NCBI GenBank assembly: GCA_013336525.1
Contig: JAAXTM010000001.1
Location: 682,001-746,000, forward strand
Length of the DNA stretch: 64,000 nt
From: Geobacteraceae bacterium
GTDB taxonomy: Bacteria; Desulfobacterota; Desulfuromonadia; Geobacterales; Pseudopelobacteraceae
Direction of reading: 5' to 3'
The position numbers were made by a program, and so were the translations under genes. Positions within the stretch are counted from its first letter, which is position 1. Each line of letters opens with the position of its first letter. Under the pieces are notes generated by a model. The model had not been told where the DNA came from, made no database searches, and worked only from the letters and a program-made list of their open reading frames with translations. Of this stretch, positions 47,855 to 55,846 are shown piece after piece.

Positions 47855-48838
47855 CTAAACATAGCCGTTTTTGCGGAACCATTCTACCGCGCGTTCCAGT
47901 GCTTCCTTTACGGGTCTATGCGTTAAACCGAGTTCCATCACAGCCCTTCCTGAATCAAAATACATATGATGCGCTGCCATCCGGACTCCAGCCAAAGGAA
48001 TCAAAGGCTCGCACCCGGTTACTCTGGAATACCCCTCATTGAGCCAAGCGGCAACAAGCACCGGAGCATACGGCAACCGGACTTTTGGTGCCTTGATACC
48101 GGTTATCTCCTGGAGCATCATGAAAATATCCCGCAAAGAAAGATTGGCGTTGCCAAGGATGTATTTACGCCCTATGCAGCCTTTCTGCTCTGCCAGAATA
48201 TGTCCGCGAGCACAGTCCTCGACATCAATCAAGTTCAGACCAGTATCAAGATAGGCCGGCATCTTCCGTCTCAAAAAATCAACTATTATCTTCCCCGTAG
48301 GAGTGGGTTTAATATCCCAAGGTCCAACAGGAGTTGATGGGTTGACTATTACCAGCGGCAATCCTCGAGCAACAAACTTCTCTGCTTCACGTTCAGCAAG
48401 GAACTTACTTTTCTTGTACGGCCCGACCATATCTGCCAGAGATACTTTCGTATCTTCGTTTCCCGGTGTACCGTCCCCCGGGTTTCCAAGAGTCCCGACA
48501 CTGCTGGTGTAGACTACCCGTGAAATATTATTTTCAATTGCTGCTTCGAGAACAGCAGCCGTTCCTCCCACATTGGTATGGAACATTTCTTCAGGATTGC
48601 GCGTCCAGAGTCGATAATCTGCCGCCGCATGATACAGGACATCACACCCTTTAAGTCCGCTGCGCAAAGCTGCTGTGTCGAGCAAGTCTCCCTTCCACAG
48701 CTCAACATCAAGCCCTTTAAGGTTGGAAAGAATAGAGTTTGGTCTTACCAACACGCGCACTTCGCGCCCATCACGAAGCAATTCGCGAACGATACTGGAA
48801 CCGATAAAACCGGTAGCACCGGTAACAAAGGTCTTCAT
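47855..48838 (-). CDS. hpnA: Hopanoid-associated sugar epimerase HpnA
   Basis: Extended SDR protein, 327 residues. TGATGFIGSSIVRELL (NAD/NADP), HAAADYRLWTRNPEEMF and VGPYKKSKFLAE (YxxxK) are typical of HpnA. Exact sugar substrate in hopanoid side-chain synthesis is not settled. One-base overlap (TAATG) with shc, making the pair a coupled unit with dxs downstream. Confidence 0.92.
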   Translation of the reverse strand: MKTFVTGATGFIGSSIVRELLRDGREVRVLVRPNSILSNLKGLDVELWKGDLLDTAALRSGLKGCDVLYHAAADYRLWTRNPEEMFHTNVGGTAAVLEAAIENNISRVVYTSSVGTLGNPGDGTPGNEDTKVSLADMVGPYKKSKFLAEREAEKFVARGLPLVIVNPSTPVGPWDIKPTPTGKIIVDFLRRKMPAYLDTGLNLIDVEDCARGHILAEQKGCIGRKYILGNANLSLRDIFMMLQEITGIKAPKVRLPYAPVLVAAWLNEGYSRVTGCEPLIPLAGVRMAAHHMYFDSGRAVMELGLTHRPVKEALERAVEWFRKNGYV

Positions 48839-50883
48839 TATTCTTTTGCACCCTCAAGCAGCAGTCGACGGTACCTGCCAAGCGCCGTCAGTGGGAAACA
48901 GTTTCGGTAGATGTGATACTTGATCATGAAAAATTTGGGGAACCCGGTCCCGGTAAAAGCATCTTCATCCCAGGAGCCATCCTGTTTTTGGGTTGCAACA
49001 AGATACTCGACACCTCGTGAAGCTGCTTTTGAATGTACCTCTCCAACAGTAAAAAGCGAAAGTAGCGCCCAGCTTGTCTGCGACGGCGTGCTGGGGCCAC
49101 ACCCCATCAAAGAGCGGTCCTCATAGGATTCGCAGACTTCTCCCCAGCCGCCATCCTGATTCTGCCTGGACTTGAGCCAGTTGACCGCCTTTCTGATGTA
49201 CGGCTGAGTCACATCTTCATCAACTGCAGCCAACCCTCCAAGCACTGACCATGTACCATAGATATAGTTTACTCCCCAACGCCCCCACCAGGGGCCTTCG
49301 GGTTCCTGCTCTGCCTTGATGAAATCAAGAGCCCGGACAATTGCTGAATTGTTTTTAGGGTAGTTGAATGTACCGAGAAGTTCAAGCATACGACCGGTAA
49401 GATCGGCAGTCGGAGGGTCAATCAACGCTTCCAGATCGGCAAAAGGTATCTTGTTCAGAAGGTGTTTTGTGTTGTCTTTATCAAATGCTCCCCAGCCGCC
49501 ATTTTCACTCTGCATCCCAAGACACCAGTTAATGCCGCGCTTTATGGCCTGGTCCTTCTGTTTTTTATCACGAACAGAGATATCCTTGATTGCCAACATG
49601 ACAAAACCGGAGTCGTCAACATCAGGATACCAATCATTCAAAAATTCAAATGCCCAGCCACCCGGCTCAAGATCGGGAGATTTGACCTGCCAGTCTCCCT
49701 TTGAACGGACTTCACGGTCCAGCAGCCACTGGGCAGATTTTACCAAAGCCGGATGGTCAACAGGAACTCCAGCCTCCTGCATTGCAACAAGGGCCAGCGC
49801 GGTATCCCATACAGGAGAAACACACGACTGCAGCACCAGACTTTCATCATCTTCGATACAGAAGTTTGCCAGCGCTTCAAGTCCACTTGCAACAGCCGGA
49901 TGATCATTGGCATACCCAAGACAGTGCAATGCAAGAATGGAATTAAGCATTGCTGGCTGGATCCCGCCCAAATCGCCACTCAATTCCTGATGCTCAAGAA
50001 TCCACTGTTCAGCAAGAGCAACTGATCTTTTATTAAATGGGCGGATAGGGGAAGATTCATAGACTTTAAGCAGATGGTCAACGCCAATAAAAAAGTTTTT
50101 CCAGCTCATAATCCCGTCTTGACGCGAGAATGAATAATCTGTAGGGCGTGGCGGACGAACAAAAAGTTCCTGAACTCTGGCTCTCGGAGGCAGCTTCCTC
50201 GCCGGCTTTTCCGACATAACAACTGAAAGCGGAACAATTGTCGCGCGTGACCAGCTGGAAAGTTCATAGAGATTAAAGTATGCCCATTTCGGCAGCATCA
50301 TGAGCTCAATTGGCATTGACGGCACTCCAAGCCATGAAAATTCACCAAACAAAGCGAGAAACACTTTGGTAAACACTCTGGTTTTAAGAATGCCGCCTTT
50401 TGAAAGAATGAAGTCACGTGCTCTGCTCATTGCAGGATCATCTGCAGCATAGCCAGCAAGCTTGAGAGCAAAGTAGGCTTCTACTGTTGCAGAAAGCTCT
50501 CCTGGACCGCCAAACCATATCGACCAGGCCCCCTCTGCAGTCTGCTTGCTCAATATATAATTCGCCATTTTTTGTTCGCGCAACTTGTCAACCATGCCGA
50601 GAAAATGAAAAAGCATGATATATTCTGCAGTGATTGTCACATTGGACTCAAGCTCTGCCCACCAGTAACCATCAGGCAGCTGTTCGCTAAAAAAGAAGTC
50701 CCGGGTTCTCTCTATCGCCTTATCAAGAGGATTCTCTGCATCACCAACCATTTTTTTCCAGATTGTAGGAGGGAGGTGATGTATTTTGCCGGGGGTTTTT
50801 ACGATATTTTTTGAATCAGAAACAGACGTTTGAATATTAAACGAAGTGAGAGAATTTGAAATTGAATATTTGTGCATTTTCAT
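48838..50883 (-). CDS. shc: Squalene--hopene cyclase
   Basis: Cyclises squalene to hopene/hopanol, a monotopic membrane enzyme. 681 residues from the ATG at 50883, with AGAGGAG nine bases ahead; the first ~45 residues are an extra N-terminal tail. The acid motif DxDD appears as YPDVDDSGFV, and several QW repeats are visible (TAEGAWSIW, ENGGWGAFD, NQDGGWGEV, KQDGSWDED). First gene of shc-hpnA-dxs-pyrF-rlmB. Confidence 0.96.
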   Translation of the reverse strand: MKMHKYSISNSLTSFNIQTSVSDSKNIVKTPGKIHHLPPTIWKKMVGDAENPLDKAIERTRDFFFSEQLPDGYWWAELESNVTITAEYIMLFHFLGMVDKLREQKMANYILSKQTAEGAWSIWFGGPGELSATVEAYFALKLAGYAADDPAMSRARDFILSKGGILKTRVFTKVFLALFGEFSWLGVPSMPIELMMLPKWAYFNLYELSSWSRATIVPLSVVMSEKPARKLPPRARVQELFVRPPRPTDYSFSRQDGIMSWKNFFIGVDHLLKVYESSPIRPFNKRSVALAEQWILEHQELSGDLGGIQPAMLNSILALHCLGYANDHPAVASGLEALANFCIEDDESLVLQSCVSPVWDTALALVAMQEAGVPVDHPALVKSAQWLLDREVRSKGDWQVKSPDLEPGGWAFEFLNDWYPDVDDSGFVMLAIKDISVRDKKQKDQAIKRGINWCLGMQSENGGWGAFDKDNTKHLLNKIPFADLEALIDPPTADLTGRMLELLGTFNYPKNNSAIVRALDFIKAEQEPEGPWWGRWGVNYIYGTWSVLGGLAAVDEDVTQPYIRKAVNWLKSRQNQDGGWGEVCESYEDRSLMGCGPSTPSQTSWALLSLFTVGEVHSKAASRGVEYLVATQKQDGSWDEDAFTGTGFPKFFMIKYHIYRNCFPLTALGRYRRLLLEGAKE

Positions 50884-51194
50884 ACAGTTCAACTCCTCTA
50901 CAGCAACCGATGCAGCATCCTTAAAAAGGGATATTTATCCATGAAAAAGCTATGAAACTTAGCATAGATGGACATGGTTGTAAATTTTTTTCATTTTAAA
51001 GCGCCCCATTCAGTCATACTGTTTGACTCAACATTGTCACATTTACCCTACACTTAGTATAAGAAATTTATCATAACCGGTCCGAACTACTTGAAGTCGC
51101 TTGACAATGGACACATCATACGCATAATTAGGCCTTTAGCATTCCGTACTATTCAAAAAGTAGTTATTGTATATATTTAACATTAAGGGCAATT
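50884..51194. other. Divergent intergenic region between shc and the TPR gene
   Basis: A+T-rich spacer of 311 bases holding the ribosome site of shc on one side and the promoter-like element of the TPR gene on the other. No RNA gene or repeat was seen. Confidence 0.5.
51101..51128 (+). promoter_or_regulatory. Sigma-70-type promoter candidate
   Basis: TTGACA at 51101-51106, 16-base spacer, CATAAT at 51123-51128 (five of six -10 bases). It faces the TPR gene, 67 nt before its ATG. Confidence 0.6.
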
Positions 51195-52121
51195 ATGCTG
51201 CGTTTTTACTTACAGATTTGTTTAGTGTTAACGTTACTGTGCGGGCTGAAGAGCCATGCCCAGGCAGTACAGTGGCAAACAATTAACGGCACATCCGGCT
51301 ATAAGGCAGCTTATGACGAGCAGTCGATCCGCCTGAATTCACTCGGTCGCCTTGAAATATGGATTCGCTTTCTTCCCCGGGGAGAAGCTGAGCGTAAATC
51401 GGCAGCGGCAGATTACAAGGAAAAGCGCTATCAATCACATCTTGAGTACTACGAAATAGATTGCAGTGAGCAGTCGGCAGTACTCGGCTTAATCGATATT
51501 TTAGGCTCATCACGAGTACGTCTGAAACGACTGCAGGGTGGCACCAAGCCAGAGCCTATACTCCCAGGCTCGGTGCTTGAAAGCTTGGCACAGCGAATCT
51601 GTCCGGTTCTGGATGAGGATCCTGAAGAAGACACTGAACTCGTAATATCTGAGCAAACAGACAAACAGGATATAACCGATGGCTTGACCTTGAGCAGCGA
51701 CAAACTGAAGCAGGTAGAGGACCTAAAAATAAAAGCAGAATCAAATGAAGCGACTGCTGAAACCTGGAAAGAGCTTGGAAATTTATATTTTGACACCGAC
51801 CAGACTGAACAGGCAATACATGCTTACGATCGCGCTCTGACTTTGCGACCCAATGACACCGATATCCTAAATGACCAGGGCGCAATGTATCGCCAGATCG
51901 GCGACTTTGAACATGCCCTGGCAAATTTTGAAAAAGCATTCTCACTGGACCCATATAATCTTGAAAGCCTGTATAACAGTGGTTATGTGTACGCCTTCGA
52001 CCTGAACAATATACCGAAAGCCCTGACTATATGGCGTCAGTACATCAAACTGGATTCAAAAAGTGAATCGGCGCGACAGGTACAGTCTTTTATAGATCAG
52101 TACGGGAAATATCATCCATAA
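51195..52121 (+). CDS. Secreted tetratricopeptide repeat protein
   Basis: 308 residues with a signal peptide (about 1-24, ending SHAQA). Residues 25-130 form a WQTINGTSGYKAAYDEQSI... domain of the surface-adhesin-E-like type, with a conserved Cys pair (C86 and the cysteine near residue 135). After a Glu-rich linker come three TPRs (TWKELGNLYFDTDQTEQAIHA, DILNDQGAMYRQIGDFEHA, ESLYNSGYVYAFDLNNIPKA) closely parallel to those of the protein at 16712-17287. Role unknown; periplasmic scaffolding is likely. AGGGC lies before the ATG at 51195. Confidence 0.8.
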   Translation: MLRFYLQICLVLTLLCGLKSHAQAVQWQTINGTSGYKAAYDEQSIRLNSLGRLEIWIRFLPRGEAERKSAAADYKEKRYQSHLEYYEIDCSEQSAVLGLIDILGSSRVRLKRLQGGTKPEPILPGSVLESLAQRICPVLDEDPEEDTELVISEQTDKQDITDGLTLSSDKLKQVEDLKIKAESNEATAETWKELGNLYFDTDQTEQAIHAYDRALTLRPNDTDILNDQGAMYRQIGDFEHALANFEKAFSLDPYNLESLYNSGYVYAFDLNNIPKALTIWRQYIKLDSKSESARQVQSFIDQYGKYHP

Positions 52122-52180
52122 ATCTGATAATTTTGATTCAGTTTTATTCCACAGTATGATACTTTACCCGCGTGACCTAT

Positions 52181-52257
52181 GCGCCCGTAGCTCAGCTGGA
52201 TAGAGTACCAGGCTTCGAACCTGGGTGTCGGCCGTTCGAATCGGTCCGGGCGTACCA
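52181..52257 (+). tRNA. tRNA-Arg (anticodon TCG)
   Basis: 77 nt with encoded CCA. Acceptor GCGCCCG/CGGGCGT (G-T at position 1-72), anticodon stem CCAGG/CCTGG around CTTCGAA (anticodon TCG, reads CGA), T stem GGCCG/CGGTC, discriminator A. All arms pair. Confidence 0.94.
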
Positions 52258-52267
52258 AGCGATTCCG

Positions 52268-52304
52268 ATCTGATAACTCATCAAGGGTTATCAGATTTTT
52301 ATTT
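52268..52304 (+). terminator. Terminator after tRNA-Arg(TCG)
   Basis: ATCTGATAAC and GTTATCAGAT form a perfect 10-bp stem with a nine-base loop, followed by TTTTATTTT. Confidence 0.85.
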
Positions 52305-52432
52305 TGATTCTCATGAGCAGCCAAAAGTATGTGTCAACAGCCACAAACCTTGACAATATTAACTGCGGACGATATAGTCCCGGGACTTTTAATCTTTTTA
52401 TCAACACAACATATGTTAATGCATGATTTCAT

Positions 52433-52509
52433 GCGCTCGTAGCTCAGCTGGATAGAGCAACGGCCTTCTAAGCCGTAGGTCGCACGTTCGAGTCGTGCCG
52501 GGCGTACCA
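52433..52509 (+). tRNA. tRNA-Arg (anticodon TCT)
   Basis: 77 nt with encoded CCA. Acceptor GCGCTCG/CGGGCGT (with one G-T and one T-G pair), D arm TAGCTCAGCTGGATAGAGC, anticodon stem ACGGC/GCCGT around CTTCTAA (anticodon TCT, reads AGA), T stem GCACG/CGTGC, discriminator A. It shares the D arm and much of the acceptor with the neighbour at 52181-52257. Confidence 0.94.
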
Positions 52510-52513
52510 AATT

Positions 52514-52550
52514 AAAAAAGGACTTAGCCGATGCGGTTAAGTCCTTTTTT
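52514..52550 (+). terminator. Terminator after tRNA-Arg(TCT)
   Basis: AAAAAAGGACTTAGCCG-ATG-CGGTTAAGTCCTTTTTT, a nearly perfect 17-bp stem with one bulge. Confidence 0.9.
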
Positions 52551-52681
52551 AATACTCCGTAGTAAACGCCGTATTATAATTTTTGGAACATATAATACGA
52601 TCTTCCATATCCATCTCTGTACAACTACCTACTAACAACTGAATCAGATAGCCTTTAAAATTAAACCTTTTGATATCTTAG

Positions 52682-53230
52682 TCATAGATACTGATACAAC
52701 GTTTCCCGGCTTATCTTCATCTCACGGGCTATCACGGCCTTCTTATCGCCATTGGCGACACGTTGCCTGATCTCTGCTATCCGTTCATCAGTCATTTCAC
52801 GCTTTCGCCCTTTATATGCGCCGGCTTGCTTAGCGATGGCTATGCCTTCAAGCTGGCGCTCCCGAATCAGCGACCGTTCAAACTCTGCGAAAGCTCCCAT
52901 AACAGATAGCAGCAAAGTCGCCATTGGTGAATTTTCTCCTGAAAAGGTAAGTTTCTCTTTCACGAATTCAATGCTTATACCACGCCCGGTGAGATCGGCT
53001 ACAATCCTTCTGAGATCGACCAAATTACGAGCGATGCGGTCAAGTGAATGAACAACAACATGGTCGCCTTTCCGCACAAACTTCAGCATTTCTGTTAAAG
53101 CCGGCCGGTTAATATCTTTACCTGAAGCCTTATCAACAAAAGTCTGGTTAAATCTCAATCCATCAAGCTGCTTGTCTTTGTTCTGTCCGGTACTGGAAAC
53201 CCTTATATATCCGATTTTATGGCCTTCCAT
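52682..53230 (-). CDS. Serine recombinase (resolvase/invertase family)
   Basis: Small serine recombinase, 182 residues, full family length. Catalytic Ser in GYIRVSSTGQN (residue 12 or 13), the arginines of VVHSLDRIARNLVDLR, the long E helix (LLSVMGAFAEFERSLIRERQLEG) and a C-terminal helix-turn-helix (KKAVIAREMKISRETLYQYL). It resembles Tn3-type resolvases and DNA invertases, but no transposase or invertible segment is adjacent. A G-run ribosome site precedes the ATG at 53230. A res-like inverted repeat lies directly upstream; two tRNA-Arg genes lie downstream. Confidence 0.9.
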   Translation of the reverse strand: MEGHKIGYIRVSSTGQNKDKQLDGLRFNQTFVDKASGKDINRPALTEMLKFVRKGDHVVVHSLDRIARNLVDLRRIVADLTGRGISIEFVKEKLTFSGENSPMATLLLSVMGAFAEFERSLIRERQLEGIAIAKQAGAYKGRKREMTDERIAEIRQRVANGDKKAVIAREMKISRETLYQYL

Positions 53231-53255
53231 CTAGTATATCCCCCCTGATATAAAG

Positions 53256-53328
53256 TTGTGTCAGATATACATTTATAACATAGCAACAATTGCGGCAGAT
53301 ATATATCTTATAGCTTAATCTGACACAA
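53256..53328. repeat. Inverted repeat upstream of the recombinase, res-like
   Basis: TTGTGTCAGAT at 53256-53266 and ATCTGACACAA at 53318-53328 are perfect 11-bp inverted arms 51 bases apart. Both arms continue inward toward TATAA, and CAGATATA recurs at 53262 and 53296. TGTC-N-GAT with A+T-rich spacer is reminiscent of Tn3-family resolvase sites. It lies 26 bp upstream of the recombinase start. Confidence 0.6.
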
Positions 53329-53399
53329 AACCGTCACACTAAAAGGTAATTGTACGCCAGCAGGGCTACTGTTGCAGCAGGCTGTATAAGTTATTCCGA

Positions 53400-53555
53400 T
53401 TACTTCCGTATTCTTATAACAAACAAATAGGTAATCAGCAGGAATGGAAGTGTTGCAAAGGAAGCGGCCAAGTTGCCTGCATAGAGTTGCCAGGTTGAAA
53501 AGACAACCAGTCCAAGCACAAAAACAAGAAGAAATATTAAACCAAGTTTGTTCAT
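53400..53555 (-). CDS. Small two-helix membrane protein
   Basis: 51 residues from the ATG at 53555 (MNKLGLIFLLVFVLGLVVFS). Two hydrophobic stretches (5-21 and about 33-47) separated by a short loop and ending in a basic tail (IRIRK). No ribosome site is strong, and a TTG at 53585 could add ten residues. I do not recognise it; the clean topology argues that it is real. It follows a terminator hairpin after the first HU gene. Confidence 0.45.
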   Translation of the reverse strand: MNKLGLIFLLVFVLGLVVFSTWQLYAGNLAASFATLPFLLITYLFVIRIRK

Positions 53556-53599
53556 AGGTACCACTAATACTGCAGCAAACAGCAATACTGCTGCTGGTT

Positions 53600-53643
53600 T
53601 TTAAAATACAGGTGATGCCAATCCAAAGGACTGGCATCACCTG
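53600..53643 (-). terminator. Terminator after the first HU gene
   Basis: CAGGTGATGCCA and TGGCATCACCTG pair perfectly over 12 bp around an 11-base loop; on the minus strand TATTTTA follows. Confidence 0.75.
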
Positions 53644-53669
53644 GTCGCATTTCTGCTGCTAGAGACAGG

Positions 53670-53936
53670 CTAAAGGTTCTTGAGGTTCTTGCCTGCAGAA
53701 AACTTACCGCTTTTTGATGCAGCGATATTCAGCTCTGCACCAGTCTGAGGGTTACGGCCTTTGCGAGCGGCACGCTGTGCAACATCAAAGGTTCCAAAGC
53801 CTGGAAAAGTGACCTTGTCACCGGCCTTCAGCAAATCCGCTGTTACCTTCAGAAATGCATCAACTGTTTCAGCTGCAACTGTTTTTGGGACCTCCAGTTC
53901 CTCTGCTACTTTTGCTACGAATTCTGCTTTTGTCAT
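53670..53936 (-). CDS. HU-family DNA-binding protein, short form
   Basis: Histone-like protein of 88 residues that bends DNA as a dimer. The ATG at 53936 has AAGGAGA ahead; a longer frame to 53972 is rejected. MTKAEFVAKVAEELEVPKTVAAETVDAFLKV, then GDKVTFPGFGTFDVAQRAARKGRNPQTG with the DNA-intercalating Pro in RNPQTG. Downstream of the second, tailed HU gene on the same strand. Confidence 0.93.
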   Translation of the reverse strand: MTKAEFVAKVAEELEVPKTVAAETVDAFLKVTADLLKAGDKVTFPGFGTFDVAQRAARKGRNPQTGAELNIAASKSGKFSAGKNLKNL

Positions 53937-54077
53937 AAGTTCTCCTTGGTGTTTGGTTCTGGCAAGTGACATTTACCGCCAGCTTGCATGGGTTAATAGC
54001 ACAGGATCAAAAGAATGTCAGCGAGAATAACTATTTTGTTTTGAATATGCGTGTTACGGCATACGAAACAAACCGTA

Positions 54078-54120
54078 AAAAAAACAAAAGGGGTCACAGC
54101 GTGAACTGTACCCCCTTTTG
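54078..54120 (-). terminator. Terminator after the second HU gene
   Basis: CAAAAGGGG and CCCCTTTTG arms with an inner ACAG/CTGT pair; on the minus strand TTTTTTTT follows. Confidence 0.8.
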
Positions 54121-54206
54121 TCATTTTAGCGGTGCGAAGGCTGGCATTTAGTACAGCCTGCATCGAGTGTCCAACTGGAGACTAAGTAAGCCCCGGATTG
54201 ACTTTT

Positions 54207-54521
54207 TTATTTCTTTTTAGCTGGAGCCTTTGCTGCAGCTTTCACTGGCTTTGCATTCAGATCCTTGAGGGCCTTACCGGGAGTAAACTTGCCATTTGTC
54301 TTGGCAGCAATCTTCATTTCCTTACCGGTCTGCGGATTTCTACCGGTACGGGCAGCACGTGTCACCGCGCTGAATGTGCCAAAACCAACAAGAGCAATTT
54401 TATCACCTGCTTTCAGAGCGGTTGTGGTAGCTGCCATGAAGCTGTTAAGTGCTTTTTCTGCTTGAATCTTGGTCAGTTCCGCACCTTCTGCAATTTTTGC
54501 AACTAATTCTGATTTGTTCAT
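54207..54521 (-). CDS. HU-family DNA-binding protein with Lys/Ala tail
   Basis: 104 residues: a normal HU domain ([25 protein letters not shown] ... [24 protein letters not shown]) followed by a 15-residue Ala/Lys-rich C-terminal tail ([15 protein letters not shown]), like the basic tails of histone H1-like proteins. GGGAGG precedes the ATG. The tail may increase DNA affinity or compaction; this is inference. Two different HU genes side by side suggest distinct homodimers or a heterodimer. Confidence 0.93.
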   Translation of the reverse strand: MNKSELVAKIAEGAELTKIQAEKALNSFMAATTTALKAGDKIALVGFGTFSAVTRAARTGRNPQTGKEMKIAAKTNGKFTPGKALKDLNAKPVKAAAKAPAKKK

Positions 54522-54699
54522 AAAACCTCCCTAGCGAAATTTTTGTACCATATATACCCAGAAACAACTTATGTCCATTTATTTATCAACATTACGTCAA
54601 TTGCAGGTATCAGTTTGGATGGCAGAGGAAAACATTAGACAACATTTTATAAACCTGGACGAAACAAGCTTAATTTTTAATTGATCCGCTTGACCACCG

Positions 54700-55584
54700 T
54701 CAGTAATTTACTCCACATACAACAGGTGAATTCAGGTTCCTTTCTTGTCCTGTACAGCATTGTCCCCGCAAGCTCATTCTGATAGCATTTTTAACAGCGT
54801 TATCCGGAATTTCAACAAGATCATTATTACTACTTCCACATTCCAATTTTGACACAGATCCATTTGAAAAATTAATCATACAGTGCTCTTCCTGAACATA
54901 ATATGGGGTTGTGCATAATTCCTTTGTTCTGACATTGACCCTATCACCTCTCAAAACTATGTTTTCAATAACACTTGGAAAATGAGTAAAACCTGCGACA
55001 TCCCACTCATTTATTTTAATTTCTGAGTTTGTATACTCGTTTTTTTTGTCACTTTCCCCGATTAACCGCCTATTTTCAATGGCTTGCTTTTGCCTTGCCA
55101 ACTCGATAGACACAGACTTGCCATACTTTTTTTCTAACGCTGAATCGGCAAGATTTGACGAAGCAGCATTGTTAGTTTTTACTTTTTTTTCAGCCGCTTT
55201 TTTTTCTTTAGCAATGCGATTCGCCTTTTCTGTTTCTATGGCAAGCCTATCTATAGTCAATACCATTCGTTCAATGCCTCTGAACAAATTCACTGATATT
55301 GTATTGTCCGTGAATTTATCTAAATCCAATGTATTTTTCACAGCTTTATCATTAATTGATAGAATAATATCACCCTGTTTTAACCCGGCCTTGTCTGCTG
55401 GGGAATCATAAGAAATAGCCATTACAGTGGGCCTGTAACCAATTAAACCATTTAAACCATATTTCATATAAGATGACGGGACGTCTTTATCAGCAACTGA
55501 TGCACCATAGAAATCATAAGCATCTACAACATTTGCTGTCAGACCAAAAACCGAGATCATAATAATCATCATCAAATGTTTCAT
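54700..55584 (-). CDS. Secreted PDZ-domain protein, A+T-rich
   Basis: 294 residues from the ATG at 55584 (AAGGAAG eight bases ahead; a longer frame to 55617 is rejected). A signal peptide (MKHLMMIIMISVFGLTANVVDA) is followed by a PDZ domain (about 45-115; GYRPTVMAISYDSPADKAGLKQGDIILSINDK), a Lys-rich helical linker (about 118-175) and a C-terminal domain with six cysteines (CTTPYYVQEEHC, CGSS, CCTG, VCG). No protease is attached. Base composition is clearly richer in A+T than its neighbours, suggesting acquisition. Function unknown. Confidence 0.7.
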   Translation of the reverse strand: MKHLMMIIMISVFGLTANVVDAYDFYGASVADKDVPSSYMKYGLNGLIGYRPTVMAISYDSPADKAGLKQGDIILSINDKAVKNTLDLDKFTDNTISVNLFRGIERMVLTIDRLAIETEKANRIAKEKKAAEKKVKTNNAASSNLADSALEKKYGKSVSIELARQKQAIENRRLIGESDKKNEYTNSEIKINEWDVAGFTHFPSVIENIVLRGDRVNVRTKELCTTPYYVQEEHCMINFSNGSVSKLECGSSNNDLVEIPDNAVKNAIRMSLRGQCCTGQERNLNSPVVCGVNY

Positions 55585-55624
55585 GCTGTCATCTTCCTTT
55601 GTCTTGCCGGCCAACAATCAAGTT

Positions 55625-55658
55625 TTTATGCGGCAGCGGAACGAAGTCGCCGCATAAA
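55625..55658. repeat. Perfect inverted repeat after the MFS gene
   Basis: TTTATGCGGC, 14-base loop, GCCGCATAAA. Located between the PDZ gene start and the MFS gene end. No T-tract is adjacent on the MFS strand. Could be a weak terminator or a protein site. Confidence 0.5.
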
Positions 55659-55846
55659 CCGGTGTAAAACCAAACTGCTTTGACCATGCCTGCAATTTGA
55701 TATTTTACAGGATTTTATCTTTGGGTGGTAGGACAATACTTGCTTTATGAAGTGGTTTCAATAGCAATTATTCGGAGTTGCTCTTTTCTAGAGCTAACAT
55801 TCTTTCTCTGCCGGATTGCCCGGCGGTTCTACAGCGGTCCAATTAG

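Noticed and set aside
52682-53230. Recombinase as part of an intact transposon or invertible switch
   Set aside because: No transposase, terminal repeats or flipped promoter segment were seen around it.
53308-53640. 110-residue minus-strand frame overlapping the small membrane protein
   Set aside because: No plausible ribosome site, cysteine-rich but patternless, and it crosses a terminator hairpin; the shorter two-helix frame is more convincing.
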